64,000 nt of DNA from an uncultured Olsenella sp. GTDB lineage: Bacteria > Actinomycetota > Coriobacteriia > Coriobacteriales > Atopobiaceae. The stretch is taken from assembly GCA_934660915.1 (NCBI GenBank), contig CAKUIF010000006.1, positions 67,324-131,323 on the forward strand, in the 5' to 3' direction. The notes beneath the pieces are model-generated. The model saw only the letters and a program-made list of their open reading frames with translations. It ran no database searches and was not told where the DNA came from. Numbering within the stretch: the first letter of the stretch is position 1; each line of letters starts with the position of its first letter. The position numbers and the translations under genes are program-made. This document shows positions 41,054 through 50,301 of the stretch, in pieces.

Positions 41054-44000
41054 CTACTCGGTGAAGTAGCTGACGCCGCCCTCGATGAGCGGCTGGAACT
41101 TGTTGCCGGGGACGTTCTTGTAGAGGCCCTCGCCGGAGCGCTCGGTGTGGCCCATCTTTCCGAGGACGCGGCCGTCGGGGCTGGTGATGCCCTCGATGGC
41201 GAGCACGGAGCCGTTGGGGTTCACGTCGAGGCCCATCGCGGGCTCGCCGTCCTCGCCGACGTACTGCGTGGCGATCTGGCCCTTGGCGGCGAGCTCGGCC
41301 ACGAGCTCGGGCGACGCGACGAAGCGGCCCTCGCCGTGCGAGATCGCGATCTCGTGCATGTCGCCGACCTCGCACTTGGACAGCCACGGCGAGAGGTCGC
41401 TGGCCACGCGGGTGCGGACCAGGCGGCTCTGGTGACGGCCGATGGTGTTGAAGGTGAGGGTCGGGCAGGTCTCGTCCATCGGGCGAATGTCGCCGTAGGG
41501 AACGAGGCCGAGCTTGATGAGGGCCTGGAAGCCGTTACAGATGCCGAGCATGAGGCCGTCGCGGGACTGGAGCAGCTCGCGGACCGCCTCGGTGACCTCG
41601 GGGGCGCGGAAGAACGCGGTGATGAACTTGGCGGAGCCGTCGGGCTCGTCGCCGCCCGAGAAGCCGCCCGGGATCATGACGATCTGGCTTTCGCGGATGC
41701 GGCGGGCGAGCTCGTGGGTGCTCTCGGCGACGGCCTCGGGCGTGAGGTTGTTGATCACGAGGACGCTGGGCTCGGCGCCGGCGCGGCGGAACGCGCGGGC
41801 GGTGTCGTACTCGCAGTTGGTGCCGGGGAACACCGGGATGACGACGCGCGGGCGGGCGACGTGGATCGCCGGCTTGGGGCGGCTGACCTGCTTTTCGGCC
41901 ACACTGAAGTCGAGCTTCTGTACCTTCGGGCCCTCGGCACGGTACGGGAAGACGGACTCGATGGCACCCTCCCATGCCTCCTGCAGCTCGGAGAGGTCGA
42001 TGGTCTCGCCGCAGGCCTTGAGCTCGTAGGCCTCGGTGGTGGTGCCCAAAAGCGCCACCGTGACGCCCTGCTCGAGCTCGGGGAGCTGCGCGTCGTCGGA
42101 AACCTCGACGATGAAGCTGCCGTAGGCGGGGCAGAACAGCGCCTCGGTGGTGAAGCTGGGCTCGACCTCGATGCCGATCTGGTTGCCCACGCACATCTTG
42201 AACAGGGACTCAGCGACGGCGCCGTAGCCCGGGGTCGAGATGGCGAGCGCCTGGCCGCGGCCCACGAGGCCCTCGACCACGTCGTAGGCGGCAAGCAGCG
42301 ACTTGGCGAGCGGCGTGATGCCGTCGGCGTCGTAGTTCGGCAGGACGGCGATGACCTTGTGGCCGGCGCCCTTGAACTCAGGCGAGGTCACGCGGCCGAC
42401 GTGGCCGAGACCCGTGGCGAACGACACGAGCGTGGGCGGGACGTCGAGGTCCTCGAAGCTGCCGGACATGGAGTCCTTGCCGCCGATGGAGCCGATGCCA
42501 AGGTCGACCTGGGCCATAAGGGCGCCGAGGACAGCGGCCATGGGCTTGCCCCAGCGCTCGGGCTCGTCGCGAAGCTTCTCGAAGTACTCCTGGAAGGTGA
42601 GGTAGAAGTCGCGGTGCTCGAAGCCGGCGGCCACGAGGCGCGAGACGGACTCGACGACCGAGAGATAGGCGCCGGTGAACTGGTCGGCCTCCATGAGGTA
42701 GGGGTTGAAGCCCCAGGCCATGCCGGAGCACGTGGTGGTCTCGCCGTCGACGGGAAGCTTGGCGGCCATGGCCATGGCCGGGGTGAGCTGGGTCTTTCCG
42801 CCGAAGGGCATGAGCACGGTGGCGGCGCCGATGGTGGAGTCGAAGCGCTCCGAGAGACCCTTGTTGGACGCGACGTTGAGGTCGGTCACGAGGCTGTGGA
42901 GCTTCTGGGCCAGGGTCTCGCCCGCCCAGTCGTGCTCGTAGACGGACGGGGCGGCCACGTGGACCTCCTGGTCCTTGGGCGCGCCGTTGGAGGCGAGGAA
43001 CTCGCGGCTCACGTCGACGATGGTCTTGCCGTTCCAGTCCATGACCAGGCGCGGGTCCTCGGTGACGGTGGCGACGGGCGTGGCCTCGAGGTTCTCCTCG
43101 CGGGCGTAGCCGAGGAACTCCTCGACGTCCTCGGGGGCCAGGGCCACGGCCATGCGCTCCTGGGACTCGGAGATGGCGAGCTCGGTGCCGTCGAGGCCCT
43201 CGTACTTCTTTGGTACGGCGTTGAGGTTGACGTGCAGGCCGTCGGCCAGCTCGCCGATGGCGACCGAGACGCCGCCGGCGCCGAAGTCGTTGCAGCGCTT
43301 GATCAGACGGCAGGCGTCCTCGCGGCGGAAGAGGCGCTGGAGCTTGCGCTCGACGGGCGCGTTGCCCTTCTGGACCTCGGCGCCGTCCTTCTCGATGGAC
43401 TCGACGTTGTGGGCCTTGGAGGAGCCGGTGGCGCCGCCGATGCCGTCGCGGCCGGTGCGGCCGCCGAGCAGCACGATGACGTCGCCGGGGGCGGGGCACT
43501 CGCGGCGCACGTGGGAGGCGGGGGTGGCGGCCACGACGGCGCCGATCTCCATGCGCTTGGCCACGTAGCCGGGGTGGTAGAGCTCGGAGACCTGGCCGGT
43601 GGCCAGGCCGATCTGGTTGCCGTAGCTGGAGTAGCCGGCGGCAGCGGTGGTCACGAGCTTGCGCTGAGGCAGCTTGCCCTCGAGGGTCTGCGAGACGGGC
43701 GCGGTCGGGTCTGCGGCGCCGGTGACGCGCATGGCCTGGTAGACGTAGCTGCGGCCGGAGAGCGGGTCGCGGATGGCGCCGCCGATGCAGGTTGCCGCGC
43801 CGCCGAAGGGCTCGATCTCGGTGGGGTGGTTGTGGGTCTCGTTCTTGAAGAGGTACAGCCAATCCTCGTCGTGGCCGTCGACGTCGACCTTGCACTTGAC
43901 GGTGCAGGCGTTGATCTCCTCCGACTCGTCGAGGTTCTTGAGGATGCCCTTGGCCTTGAGGTACTTGGCGCCGATGGTGCCCATGTCCATGAGGCAGATG

Positions 44001-44788
44001 GGCTTCTGGTCGCGGCCGAGCTCGTGGCGCATGCGCTCGTAGCGGGCGAAGGCGTCCTTGACGTGCGCGTCGCCGGAGGTGATGTGGTGCAGGCGCGTGC
44101 CGAAGGTGGTGTGGCGGCAGTGGTCGGACCAGTAGGTGTCGATCATCTTGATCTCGGTGATCGTGGGCACGCGGCCCTCACCGCCGAAGTACTCCTGGCA
44201 GAACTTGATGTCGGCGAGGTCCATGGCGAGGCCGCGCTCGTCGATGAAGGCCTGGAGCTGCTCGTCGTCGAGGGTGAGGAAGTCCTCGAGGACCTCGACG
44301 GGCTCGGGCTCGGGGACGTTGGTGGCCAGGGTGGCCTTGGGCTCGAGCGACGCCTCGCGGGCCTCGACCGGGTTGATCGCGTAGTGCTTGACGGCGTCGA
44401 CGTCGGAGGCGGAGAGCTCGCCCTCGAGCACGTAGACCTTGGCGGAGCGCACCGTCGGCCGCTCGCCCTGGCTGATGAGCTGGATGCACTCGGAGGCGGA
44501 GTCGGCGCGCTGGTCGAACTGGCCGGGGAGGAACTCGACCGCAAAGACGGTCGCGCCGTCGGCCACGGCGGGCATGTCCGCGGAGGCGTCGTCGGTCTGC
44601 GGCTCGGAGAAGACCGTGGGCACGCAGGAGGCAAAGAGCTCCTCGTCGATCCCCTCGACGTCGTAGCGGTTGATGATGCGCAGGTTGGTGATGCCGTCGA
44701 GGCCAAGGAGCGTGCGCAGCTCGCGCTCGAGCGCCTTCGCCTCGCCGTCGAATCCGGGCTTCTTCTCTACGTAGACGCGAGAAACCAT
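41054..44788 (-). CDS. purL: Phosphoribosylformylglycinamidine synthase, single-chain (PurL with fused glutaminase)
   Basis: 1244 residues. Makes FGAM from FGAR, ATP and glutamine in purine synthesis. The N-terminal domain is PurS-like (VSRVYVEKKPGFDGEAKALE). The AIRS-like synthase core has SDHCRHTTF, KNETHNHPTEIEPFGGAATCIGG and GIGSIGGKDSMSGSF. The C-terminal class I glutaminase starts near residue 990: VVIPVFPGTNCEYDTARAF, catalytic Cys in LGICNGFQALIKLG, and the His/Glu pair in ISHGEGRF. This large one-polypeptide form is typical of proteobacteria, eukaryotes and some clostridia-like bacteria rather than most actinobacteria, which use separate PurSQL. GGAGG is nine bases before ATG 44788. 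Confidence 0.95.
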   Translation of the reverse strand: MVSRVYVEKKPGFDGEAKALERELRTLLGLDGITNLRIINRYDVEGIDEELFASCVPTVFSEPQTDDASADMPAVADGATVFAVEFLPGQFDQRADSASECIQLISQGERPTVRSAKVYVLEGELSASDVDAVKHYAINPVEAREASLEPKATLATNVPEPEPVEVLEDFLTLDDEQLQAFIDERGLAMDLADIKFCQEYFGGEGRVPTITEIKMIDTYWSDHCRHTTFGTRLHHITSGDAHVKDAFARYERMRHELGRDQKPICLMDMGTIGAKYLKAKGILKNLDESEEINACTVKCKVDVDGHDEDWLYLFKNETHNHPTEIEPFGGAATCIGGAIRDPLSGRSYVYQAMRVTGAADPTAPVSQTLEGKLPQRKLVTTAAAGYSSYGNQIGLATGQVSELYHPGYVAKRMEIGAVVAATPASHVRRECPAPGDVIVLLGGRTGRDGIGGATGSSKAHNVESIEKDGAEVQKGNAPVERKLQRLFRREDACRLIKRCNDFGAGGVSVAIGELADGLHVNLNAVPKKYEGLDGTELAISESQERMAVALAPEDVEEFLGYAREENLEATPVATVTEDPRLVMDWNGKTIVDVSREFLASNGAPKDQEVHVAAPSVYEHDWAGETLAQKLHSLVTDLNVASNKGLSERFDSTIGAATVLMPFGGKTQLTPAMAMAAKLPVDGETTTCSGMAWGFNPYLMEADQFTGAYLSVVESVSRLVAAGFEHRDFYLTFQEYFEKLRDEPERWGKPMAAVLGALMAQVDLGIGSIGGKDSMSGSFEDLDVPPTLVSFATGLGHVGRVTSPEFKGAGHKVIAVLPNYDADGITPLAKSLLAAYDVVEGLVGRGQALAISTPGYGAVAESLFKMCVGNQIGIEVEPSFTTEALFCPAYGSFIVEVSDDAQLPELEQGVTVALLGTTTEAYELKACGETIDLSELQEAWEGAIESVFPYRAEGPKVQKLDFSVAEKQVSRPKPAIHVARPRVVIPVFPGTNCEYDTARAFRRAGAEPSVLVINNLTPEAVAESTHELARRIRESQIVMIPGGFSGGDEPDGSAKFITAFFRAPEVTEAVRELLQSRDGLMLGICNGFQALIKLGLVPYGDIRPMDETCPTLTFNTIGRHQSRLVRTRVASDLSPWLSKCEVGDMHEIAISHGEGRFVASPELVAELAAKGQIATQYVGEDGEPAMGLDVNPNGSVLAIEGITSPDGRVLGKMGHTERSGEGLYKNVPGNKFQPLIEGGVSYFTE

Positions 44789-44945
44789 AAAAGAGAACCT
44801 CCGTGACGGGGTCTGCCGGTAACCTCACCATTCTACGGCAGATTGCCTACCGCTCACCGATAAAACAGCAGCTCAGAGGGCTTACTTTTTGTTTGGCTGC
44901 CCACCAGGAAGTTGGGGCGCGAAGGCGCTGGTCAATGGGCGTGCC

Positions 44946-45014
44946 GGGCGTGAACGGGGGACGTAGCACCGTTCACGTTTCCCGTGAACGGTGCTACGTC
45001 CCCCGTTCACGCCC
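44946..45014. repeat. Perfect inverted repeat, GTGAACGGTGCTACG family (copy 1)
   Basis: 32-bp arms match perfectly around a 5-base loop (44978-44982). It lies 52 bases upstream of the small coiled-coil gene and in the divergent gap to purL, so it is not simply a terminator. Second copy at 45854 on the other side of that gene. Confidence 0.93.
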
Positions 45015-45066
45015 TTCTAATAGAATTCAAAGCAACGACCTACCCGAAGCAGAACGGGGGCACCCC

Positions 45067-45579
45067 ATGGAGACAAAGACGTTTACCTCCGCGAGCGCGT
45101 CCAAGTTCATCAAGAGCCTCGAGAACGAGAAGGAGCTTCTTCTTTCGCGCGAGGCCGAGAACTGCACGTATGTCCGCGCCCAGGGCGAGACGGAGGAGCC
45201 GCCCGAGTACGACTACGCGGCGACCCGCGCGGCCGTTGACCAGATCGACGAGAAGGTCCGCCGCATCCGCCACGCCCAGCACGCCTTCAACGCGACGACC
45301 GAGGTGCCGGGCGAGGGCATGACCGTCGACGAGGCGCTCGTGGCGCTCGCGCAGATGAACGCCAAGCTCGCCGTCCTCGCCCGCCTGCGCTCCGCCCAGG
45401 CAAAGAAGCGCGTGGGCCAGGGCTGGGGCAACACCCAGGGCATCATCGAGTACGAGTACGCGAACTACGACGTCGAGCGCGCGGCCGCCGACTACGCCGA
45501 GCTCTTCCAACGCATTGCCGATATGCAGTTGAACATCGACCTCGTCAACCAGACCCAGACGTTTGAGGTCGAGCTTTAG
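45067..45579 (+). CDS. Small coiled-coil protein of unknown function (DIP1984-like pattern)
   Basis: 170 residues, mostly charged helix: FIKSLENEKELLLSREAENC, then YDYAATRAAVDQIDEKVRRIRHAQHAFNATTEV, then MTVDEALVALAQMNAKLAVLARLRSAQAKKRV. The order of helix, an N-x-T stretch and TxDEALxxLA vaguely recalls the DIP1984/DUF6847 family, but I am not certain. No signal peptide or membrane segment. The frame is open from 44803 through the inverted repeat; ATG 45067 with GGGGG upstream is the natural start. The gene stands alone between two copies of the same repeat. Confidence 0.75.
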   Translation: METKTFTSASASKFIKSLENEKELLLSREAENCTYVRAQGETEEPPEYDYAATRAAVDQIDEKVRRIRHAQHAFNATTEVPGEGMTVDEALVALAQMNAKLAVLARLRSAQAKKRVGQGWGNTQGIIEYEYANYDVERAAADYAELFQRIADMQLNIDLVNQTQTFEVEL

Positions 45580-45798
45580 GCGCTCGCGATCGCGGCGCTT
45601 GTCGAGGGCGCCTTTCCGGGCTTGTGGGCTTCTTTTTGAACAGGGGAAACCCTGAGGTTGCGGCTGCTGCGTTACGGTTGTCCTTAGTTTCTAGTTGTTA
45701 GTGCGTTGCGGTTGCGTTGCCGTCTTTGGGCCTTTGGCCACCACAGCGCCCACAAGCCGAAAGCCTTTTTGCCGCCGAGGCACGGTCACACGCGGCGA

Positions 45799-45838
45799 CC
45801 CCGCCTTCAGGCCCTTCGGGGCAGGGAGGCGGGGCTTT
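45799..45838 (+). terminator. Candidate terminator downstream of the coiled-coil gene
   Basis: CCCCGCCT (45799) pairs with AGGCGGGG (45827), inner CCC/GGG pairs, then CTTTG. It is 220 bases after the stop. The 339-bp gap 45580-45918 otherwise holds only the second inverted repeat; no gene seen. Confidence 0.45.
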
Positions 45839-45853
45839 GTGAACACGGAACGA

Positions 45854-45918
45854 GCGTGAACGGGGGACGTAGCACCGTTCACGTTTTTCGTGAACGGTGC
45901 TACGTCCCCTGTTCACGC
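45854..45918. repeat. Inverted repeat, GTGAACGGTGCTACG family (copy 2)
   Basis: 30-bp arms with one mismatch around a TTTTT loop (45884-45888). The right arm ends at the base before the ecfT stop codon (45919-45921), so the repeat abuts the gene. Confidence 0.93.
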
Positions 45919-46713
45919 CTAGCCGAGGGCGACCATCGCCGCGATGAAGGCGAGCGTTGCGGCGACGGCCGCGGCGTCGCGGGCGCAAAGCCGCTGCTCG
46001 CGCAAGTGGGTGCGCCCTTCTCCGCCCTCGTAGCAGCGGGCGTCGAGCGCGCGCGAGAGCCCGTCGGCGTGTCGCAGCCCGCTGGCAAGAAGCGCCACGA
46101 TCACGGGGACGATCGCGCGGACGCGGCGCACGGGGCCGCCCTCGTCGAAGCCGCCGCCGCGCATGGCCTGCGCGTCGAGGATGGCCGAGGCCTCGTCGGC
46201 CAGCGTCGGCACGAAGCGGAGCATGAGGCTGAACACCATGGCGATCTCGTGGGCGGGCATGCCGAAGCGCGCGAGCGGGGCGAGCATGGCGTCGAAGCCG
46301 TCCGAGAGCTCGGTCGGCGTGGTGGTCAGCAGGATGAGCGAGCCCACCATGAGGGCAAGGCCGAAGCGCACGGTGTACAGGATCGCCGCCCACACTCCGC
46401 CGTCGGTTATGCGGATGGGACCTGCGACCAGCAGCTCGTTGCCCGTTTGTACAAAGATCAGGTTGAACAGCGAGAGGAACGCGAGAAAGAAAACAAGCGG
46501 CTTGACCGACGTCGCAACGCGCCCGACGGGCACGCGGCTCGCGGCCACGACGCCGACGGAGAAGGCGGTGCCCGCAGCGAGCTGGGCGGGGGTAGCAGCG
46601 CAGAACAGCGCGATCATGGCAGCGAAGGCGCAGCAGAACTTGACGCGCGCGTCGAGCGCGTGGATGGGGGAGTCGGCCTCGAAATACTGGCCGACCTCGA
46701 GCTTGAAGGCCAT
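45919..46713 (-). CDS. ecfT: ECF transporter transmembrane component EcfT (CbiQ-like)
   Basis: 264 residues, five to six helices. It couples ATPase movement to the substrate-binding subunit. The two Arg-containing coupling motifs are visible: DAQAMRGGGFDEG (ARG-type) near residue 180 and ALDARCYEGG near 225. The N-terminus SPIHALDARVKF is typical of the family. Its ATG follows directly on the stop of the ATPase gene, so ribU-ecfA-ecfT form one operon under an FMN riboswitch. Confidence 0.92.
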   Translation of the reverse strand: MAFKLEVGQYFEADSPIHALDARVKFCCAFAAMIALFCAATPAQLAAGTAFSVGVVAASRVPVGRVATSVKPLVFFLAFLSLFNLIFVQTGNELLVAGPIRITDGGVWAAILYTVRFGLALMVGSLILLTTTPTELSDGFDAMLAPLARFGMPAHEIAMVFSLMLRFVPTLADEASAILDAQAMRGGGFDEGGPVRRVRAIVPVIVALLASGLRHADGLSRALDARCYEGGEGRTHLREQRLCARDAAAVAATLAFIAAMVALG

Positions 46714-48465
46714 CTAGGCGCTCACCTCCTCGTGCAGGGCGTCCGCGCCGTCCGCGACGCCCGCGTCCGCCAGCGGCCCGAGCGCGGCGGCGAGCTCCTC
46801 GATGGTGAGGGGGTCGCCGAGGGCGGGCGCGCCGCTCTTCTCGAGCTCGCGTGCATAGGCGAGCGGGCGGGGGATGCCGAGCCCGCACGCATGGAGCCGC
46901 TCCGCGTTTTCCGGCGAGAAGACCTCTGCCGGTGCGCCGTCGACGATCACGCGGGACTCGTCGAGCACAATCACGCGGTCTGCGCGCGCGGCGTCCTCCA
47001 TCGAGTGCGTCACCTGCACAATTGTGACGCCGTGGCTGCGCAGCTCGGCCAGTAGGCGACGCAGGCCGGCGCGGCCGCGCGGGTCGAGGCCGGCCGTCGG
47101 CTCGTCGAGGACGAGCAGCTTGGGCTGCATGGCGAGCACGCCCGCGATGGCGGCGAGGCGCTTTTGGCCGCCGGAGAGCTCGAAGGGCGAGAGGCCCTTC
47201 TTTGCGGCGAGGCCCACCAGGTCGAGCGCGTGGTCGACGCGGCGCGCGACCTCGTCGGCGGGAAGGCCCATGTTGCGCGGGCCGAAGGCGACGTCTGCCT
47301 CCACGGTCTGGGCAAAGAGCTGGCGCTCGGGGTGCTGCATGACGTAGCCGACCGCGCGGCGGACGGCTCGGCGGCCGCGTTTGTCCGCCGTGGTTGCGCC
47401 GGCGACCTCGACGGTGCCGGCGTCGGGGGCCTCAAGGCCGCAGAGCAGGCGCAGCAGCGTCGACTTGCCCGAGCCGGTCTGGCCCACGATGGCGCAGGTC
47501 TCGCCCTCGCGCACCTGGAACGAGACGCTGTCGAGCGCCGCGCGGCGCGGGGTGTATGAGTAGCTGACGCCGCTCACGCGGCAGAACGGCTCGCGCGCGG
47601 CGTTGTTTTTGGAAAGAAGTGCCTGCTGCGTGCGGTCTGTGCCCGAGCCGCCCGCCAGTGCCCTTCTTGCCCGCAAAAGACGCAGGTCGAAGGGCAGCTC
47701 AAGCCCGAGCTCGTCGATGAGCCCGGTGTTCGCGTCGCAGAAGACCTCGCGCGGCGCCCCGTCGAGCACGATGCGGCCGGCGCGCATGACGATGACGCGG
47801 TCGGCCTCGAGCGCCTCGTCCATGAAGTGGGTCACGTGGACGAGTGTGGCGCCCGCGGCAGCCAGGCGGCCCATCACGCGCATGATGGCCTCTCGGCCGC
47901 GCACGTCCAGAAGCGAGGACGGCTCGTCGAGCACGAGCACCTGAGGCTCCATGGCCAGTGCGCCGGCGATGCACACGCGCTGCCGCTGCCCGCCGCTCAT
48001 GCGCGACGGATCGGCGCGCGCGTAGTCGGTGAGCGCCACGCGGGCGAGCTCGCGGTCCACGCGCCGGCGGATCTCGTCGCGGGGAAGGCCGAGGTTCTCG
48101 GGCCCGAAGGCCACGTCGTCGGCCACGACGCTCGTCACGATCTGGTCGTCGGGGTTCTGGAACACGAGGCCGAGGGCGCGCCGCGCGCGGCGGTAGGCCG
48201 CAAGGTCGGGCGCGCCGCCCTCGCACACGCGCTCTCCCACGAGCTCGACGTCTCCCTCGTCCGGGGCCAAAAGCCCGCAGATCACCGAGGCGAGCGTGGA
48301 CTTGCCGCTGCCGTTGGCGCCCAGGACGCATACGCGCTGGCCGCGCGGCACCTCGAGCGTGACGTCGTCGAGGGCGCAGTCGTCCCCGTAGCGCAGCGTA
48401 ACGCGCGAGAGGCGCACGACGGCGCCTCCCTTGAGATCAAAATATTTATCGAAGCCGGAGCCCAT
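46714..48465 (-). CDS. ecfA: ECF transporter ATPase with two fused nucleotide-binding domains
   Basis: 583 residues. Two complete ABC ATPase domains in one chain. Domain 1: Walker A GANGSGKST, Q-loop VFQNPDDQIV, signature MSGGQRQRV, Walker B VLVLDEPSSLLD. Domain 2 starts near residue 300: Walker A GQTGSGKST, Q-loop VMQHPERQLF, signature LSGGQKRLA, Walker B LLVLDEPTAGLD. Separate EcfA1 and EcfA2 are more usual. The frame runs up to 49071 but ATG 48465 starts after the ribU stop (8-base gap). Confidence 0.94.
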   Translation of the reverse strand: MGSGFDKYFDLKGGAVVRLSRVTLRYGDDCALDDVTLEVPRGQRVCVLGANGSGKSTLASVICGLLAPDEGDVELVGERVCEGGAPDLAAYRRARRALGLVFQNPDDQIVTSVVADDVAFGPENLGLPRDEIRRRVDRELARVALTDYARADPSRMSGGQRQRVCIAGALAMEPQVLVLDEPSSLLDVRGREAIMRVMGRLAAAGATLVHVTHFMDEALEADRVIVMRAGRIVLDGAPREVFCDANTGLIDELGLELPFDLRLLRARRALAGGSGTDRTQQALLSKNNAAREPFCRVSGVSYSYTPRRAALDSVSFQVREGETCAIVGQTGSGKSTLLRLLCGLEAPDAGTVEVAGATTADKRGRRAVRRAVGYVMQHPERQLFAQTVEADVAFGPRNMGLPADEVARRVDHALDLVGLAAKKGLSPFELSGGQKRLAAIAGVLAMQPKLLVLDEPTAGLDPRGRAGLRRLLAELRSHGVTIVQVTHSMEDAARADRVIVLDESRVIVDGAPAEVFSPENAERLHACGLGIPRPLAYARELEKSGAPALGDPLTIEELAAALGPLADAGVADGADALHEEVSA

Positions 48466-48473
48466 GCGCAGCC

Positions 48474-49049
48474 TTACCCCGCGAGCGCCTTCGAGACGGG
48501 CCCCTGCACGAGCGCGGTGAGGGCGCAGTTGAGGGCCAGCTTGAGGACGTTGAACGGAACGAGGATGGGCAGAATCATCGCGACGACGGCGTCGACCGTG
48601 ACGGCCGTGTAGAGCGGAGTGACGATGAGGTTCATGACGATGCACACGGCCAGCGAGATCACGGCGCCTGCGGCCATGCCCGTGACCAGGCCGCGCTTGC
48701 CGCCGAGCTTGCGGGCGATGAGCGAGCAGGGGACGACGAGCGACACGTTGGCCGCGATGGCCATCAGGACGCCCCACGGGCTGAACTGGAACACGAGGTG
48801 CACGAGCCACGAGAGGATGACCACGATGGTGCCGGTGGCCGGGCCGAAGGCGAGGCCCGCGACGAGGGCGACGACGCAGGACGGGTCGTACTCGAGCCAC
48901 GGCGCCGGCGGGAAGATGGGAATCTCGATGAAGCTCGTGATGAGCGAGAGCGCGCAGAACAGCGCCGTCACCGCGATGCGGCGGGTCGACCAGCCGGAAC
49001 CGGCGGTGGTGGAGTGCGTGTCGTGCGTGCTGTGCGTGGAAGTAGCCAT
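48474..49049 (-). CDS. ribU: ECF substrate-binding subunit for riboflavin (RibU-like)
   Basis: 191 residues, six hydrophobic helices. A His/Thr/Ser-rich N-terminal tail of 20 residues precedes RRIAVTALFCALSLITSFIEIPIFP (S-component start with the Ala-rich helix that contacts EcfT). The end VPFNVLKLALNCALTALVQGPV resembles RibU. The FMN riboswitch directly upstream supports riboflavin (or FMN precursor) as the substrate. GGAGG sits six bases before ATG 49049, immediately after the riboswitch. Confidence 0.9.
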   Translation of the reverse strand: MATSTHSTHDTHSTTAGSGWSTRRIAVTALFCALSLITSFIEIPIFPPAPWLEYDPSCVVALVAGLAFGPATGTIVVILSWLVHLVFQFSPWGVLMAIAANVSLVVPCSLIARKLGGKRGLVTGMAAGAVISLAVCIVMNLIVTPLYTAVTVDAVVAMILPILVPFNVLKLALNCALTALVQGPVSKALAG

Positions 49050-49061
49050 GTGTGGCCTCCG

Positions 49062-49209
49062 TTTCTTCCATCCGGACTATAACCGTTGGTCCTGGAATCC
49101 CACCAGGTCAACCGCGTATTCGCGGGTCGCGGACTTCGGGCTTTGCGCCGGCGACTGTGCGCCTGCGCTCCCGTTACCGCCAGTGGGGAATCTCACCCCG
49201 CCCTGAAAC
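49062..49209 (-). promoter_or_regulatory. FMN riboswitch (RFN element)
   Basis: On the minus strand the conserved blocks appear in order: TTTCAGGGCGGGGTGAGATT, CCCCACTGGCGGTAA, AAGCCCG with GCGA, GACCTGGTGGGATTCC, and CGGTTATAGTCCGGATG with GGAAG. The closing helix (GTTTC/GAAAC) ends one base before the ribU ribosome site, which suggests that FMN binding controls translation initiation. A -10-like TATAGT lies upstream at 49221-49226. Confidence 0.95.
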
Positions 49210-49338
49210 TGACGCTGCCGACTATATCACTTAGTTGTAAGGGTGTGCTGATGAACGCGAAAATACCTTGCTGTCCTGCTATACTCGCGCCATTGCGCGC
49301 ATTCGCGCTCACTTCTGATGTCCAAGCGAAAGGAAGAG

Positions 49339-50253
49339 ATGTCCGAGAGCGACAGTCCCCTCGAATGGAGGCTCCGTGCCATCGTCGGCGAAGAGAACCT
49401 GCTGGTAAACGAGCCGATGAGCGAGCACACCACCTTCGAGATCGGTGGCCCTGCCGACTTCTACGTCATCCCCGAGGACTTCGACGAGGTGCGCGACGTC
49501 ATCGCGGCGTGCAAAGACGCCGACGTCGACTATTTTGTGCTGGGCTGCGGCTCGGACCTTCTTGTTTCCGATGAGGGCTACCGCGGCGTGATCGTCGCCG
49601 TGGCCGACGGCCTCGTGGGCGTGAGCGTCGAGGACGACGAGATCTGCTGCCAGGCGGGCGTCGGCCTGCGCGAGGCCTCCGAGATGGCCTGCGAGCTGGG
49701 GCTTTCCGGCCTCGAGTTCGCCTGCGGCATCCCGGGCTCGGTCGGCGGCGCGTGCTTCATGAACGCGGGCGCCTACGGCGGCTGCATGGCCGACGCGCTC
49801 AAGGAGGTCCGCGTCCTTCTTCCCGACGGCTCGGTCGTCGACGTGCCGGCAGGTGAGCTCGACCTCGGCTACCGCAAGAGCCGCATCGCCGACGAGGGCT
49901 GGGTCGTGCTGTCGGCCACCTTCGGCCTCAACCCCGGCGACCCCGAGAAGATCCGCGCGACCATGGACGACCTCACCCACCAGCGCGAGGAGAAGCAGCC
50001 GCTCGAGCTGCCGAGCGCCGGCTCCACCTTCAAGCGCCCCGAGGGCCACTTCGCCGGCAAGCTGATTACCGACGCCGGCCTCAAGGGCTATCAGTCCGGC
50101 GGCGCGGCCGTGAGCAAGAAGCACGCCGGCTTCGTCGTCAACGTGGGCGGTGCCACCGCGGCCGACGTCCACGCCGTGATCGAGCACGTGCAGGACGAGG
50201 TCGAGCGCCAGTTCAGCGTCCGCCTCGAGCCCGAGGTCCGCTTCCTGGGCTAG
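49339..50253 (+). CDS. murB: UDP-N-acetylenolpyruvoylglucosamine reductase
   Basis: 304 residues. FAD-dependent reduction of the enolpyruvyl group to make UDP-MurNAc. The FAD-binding part has HTTFEIGGPADFYV, VLGCGSDLLVSDEGYRG and GIPGSVGGACFMNAGAYGG; the catalytic region has PSAGSTFKRPEG and SKKHAGFVVN. The final catalytic Glu is in RLEPEVRFLG. Type II by length (no extra C-terminal module). ATG 49318 is also in frame but AAGGAAGAG just before ATG 49339 makes it the likely start. A TATACT -10-like box is at 49280. Confidence 0.95.
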   Translation: MSESDSPLEWRLRAIVGEENLLVNEPMSEHTTFEIGGPADFYVIPEDFDEVRDVIAACKDADVDYFVLGCGSDLLVSDEGYRGVIVAVADGLVGVSVEDDEICCQAGVGLREASEMACELGLSGLEFACGIPGSVGGACFMNAGAYGGCMADALKEVRVLLPDGSVVDVPAGELDLGYRKSRIADEGWVVLSATFGLNPGDPEKIRATMDDLTHQREEKQPLELPSAGSTFKRPEGHFAGKLITDAGLKGYQSGGAAVSKKHAGFVVNVGGATAADVHAVIEHVQDEVERQFSVRLEPEVRFLG

Positions 50254-50301
50254 GAGGGGGATTCTGGGCCGCGCGGGCTCCGCAATCGAATAGACCTGCC
50301 T

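Noticed and set aside
41147..44806. 1219-codon plus-strand open frame opposite purL
   Set aside because: Exact mirror of the purL gene with the same low-complexity composition; no ribosome site or domain.
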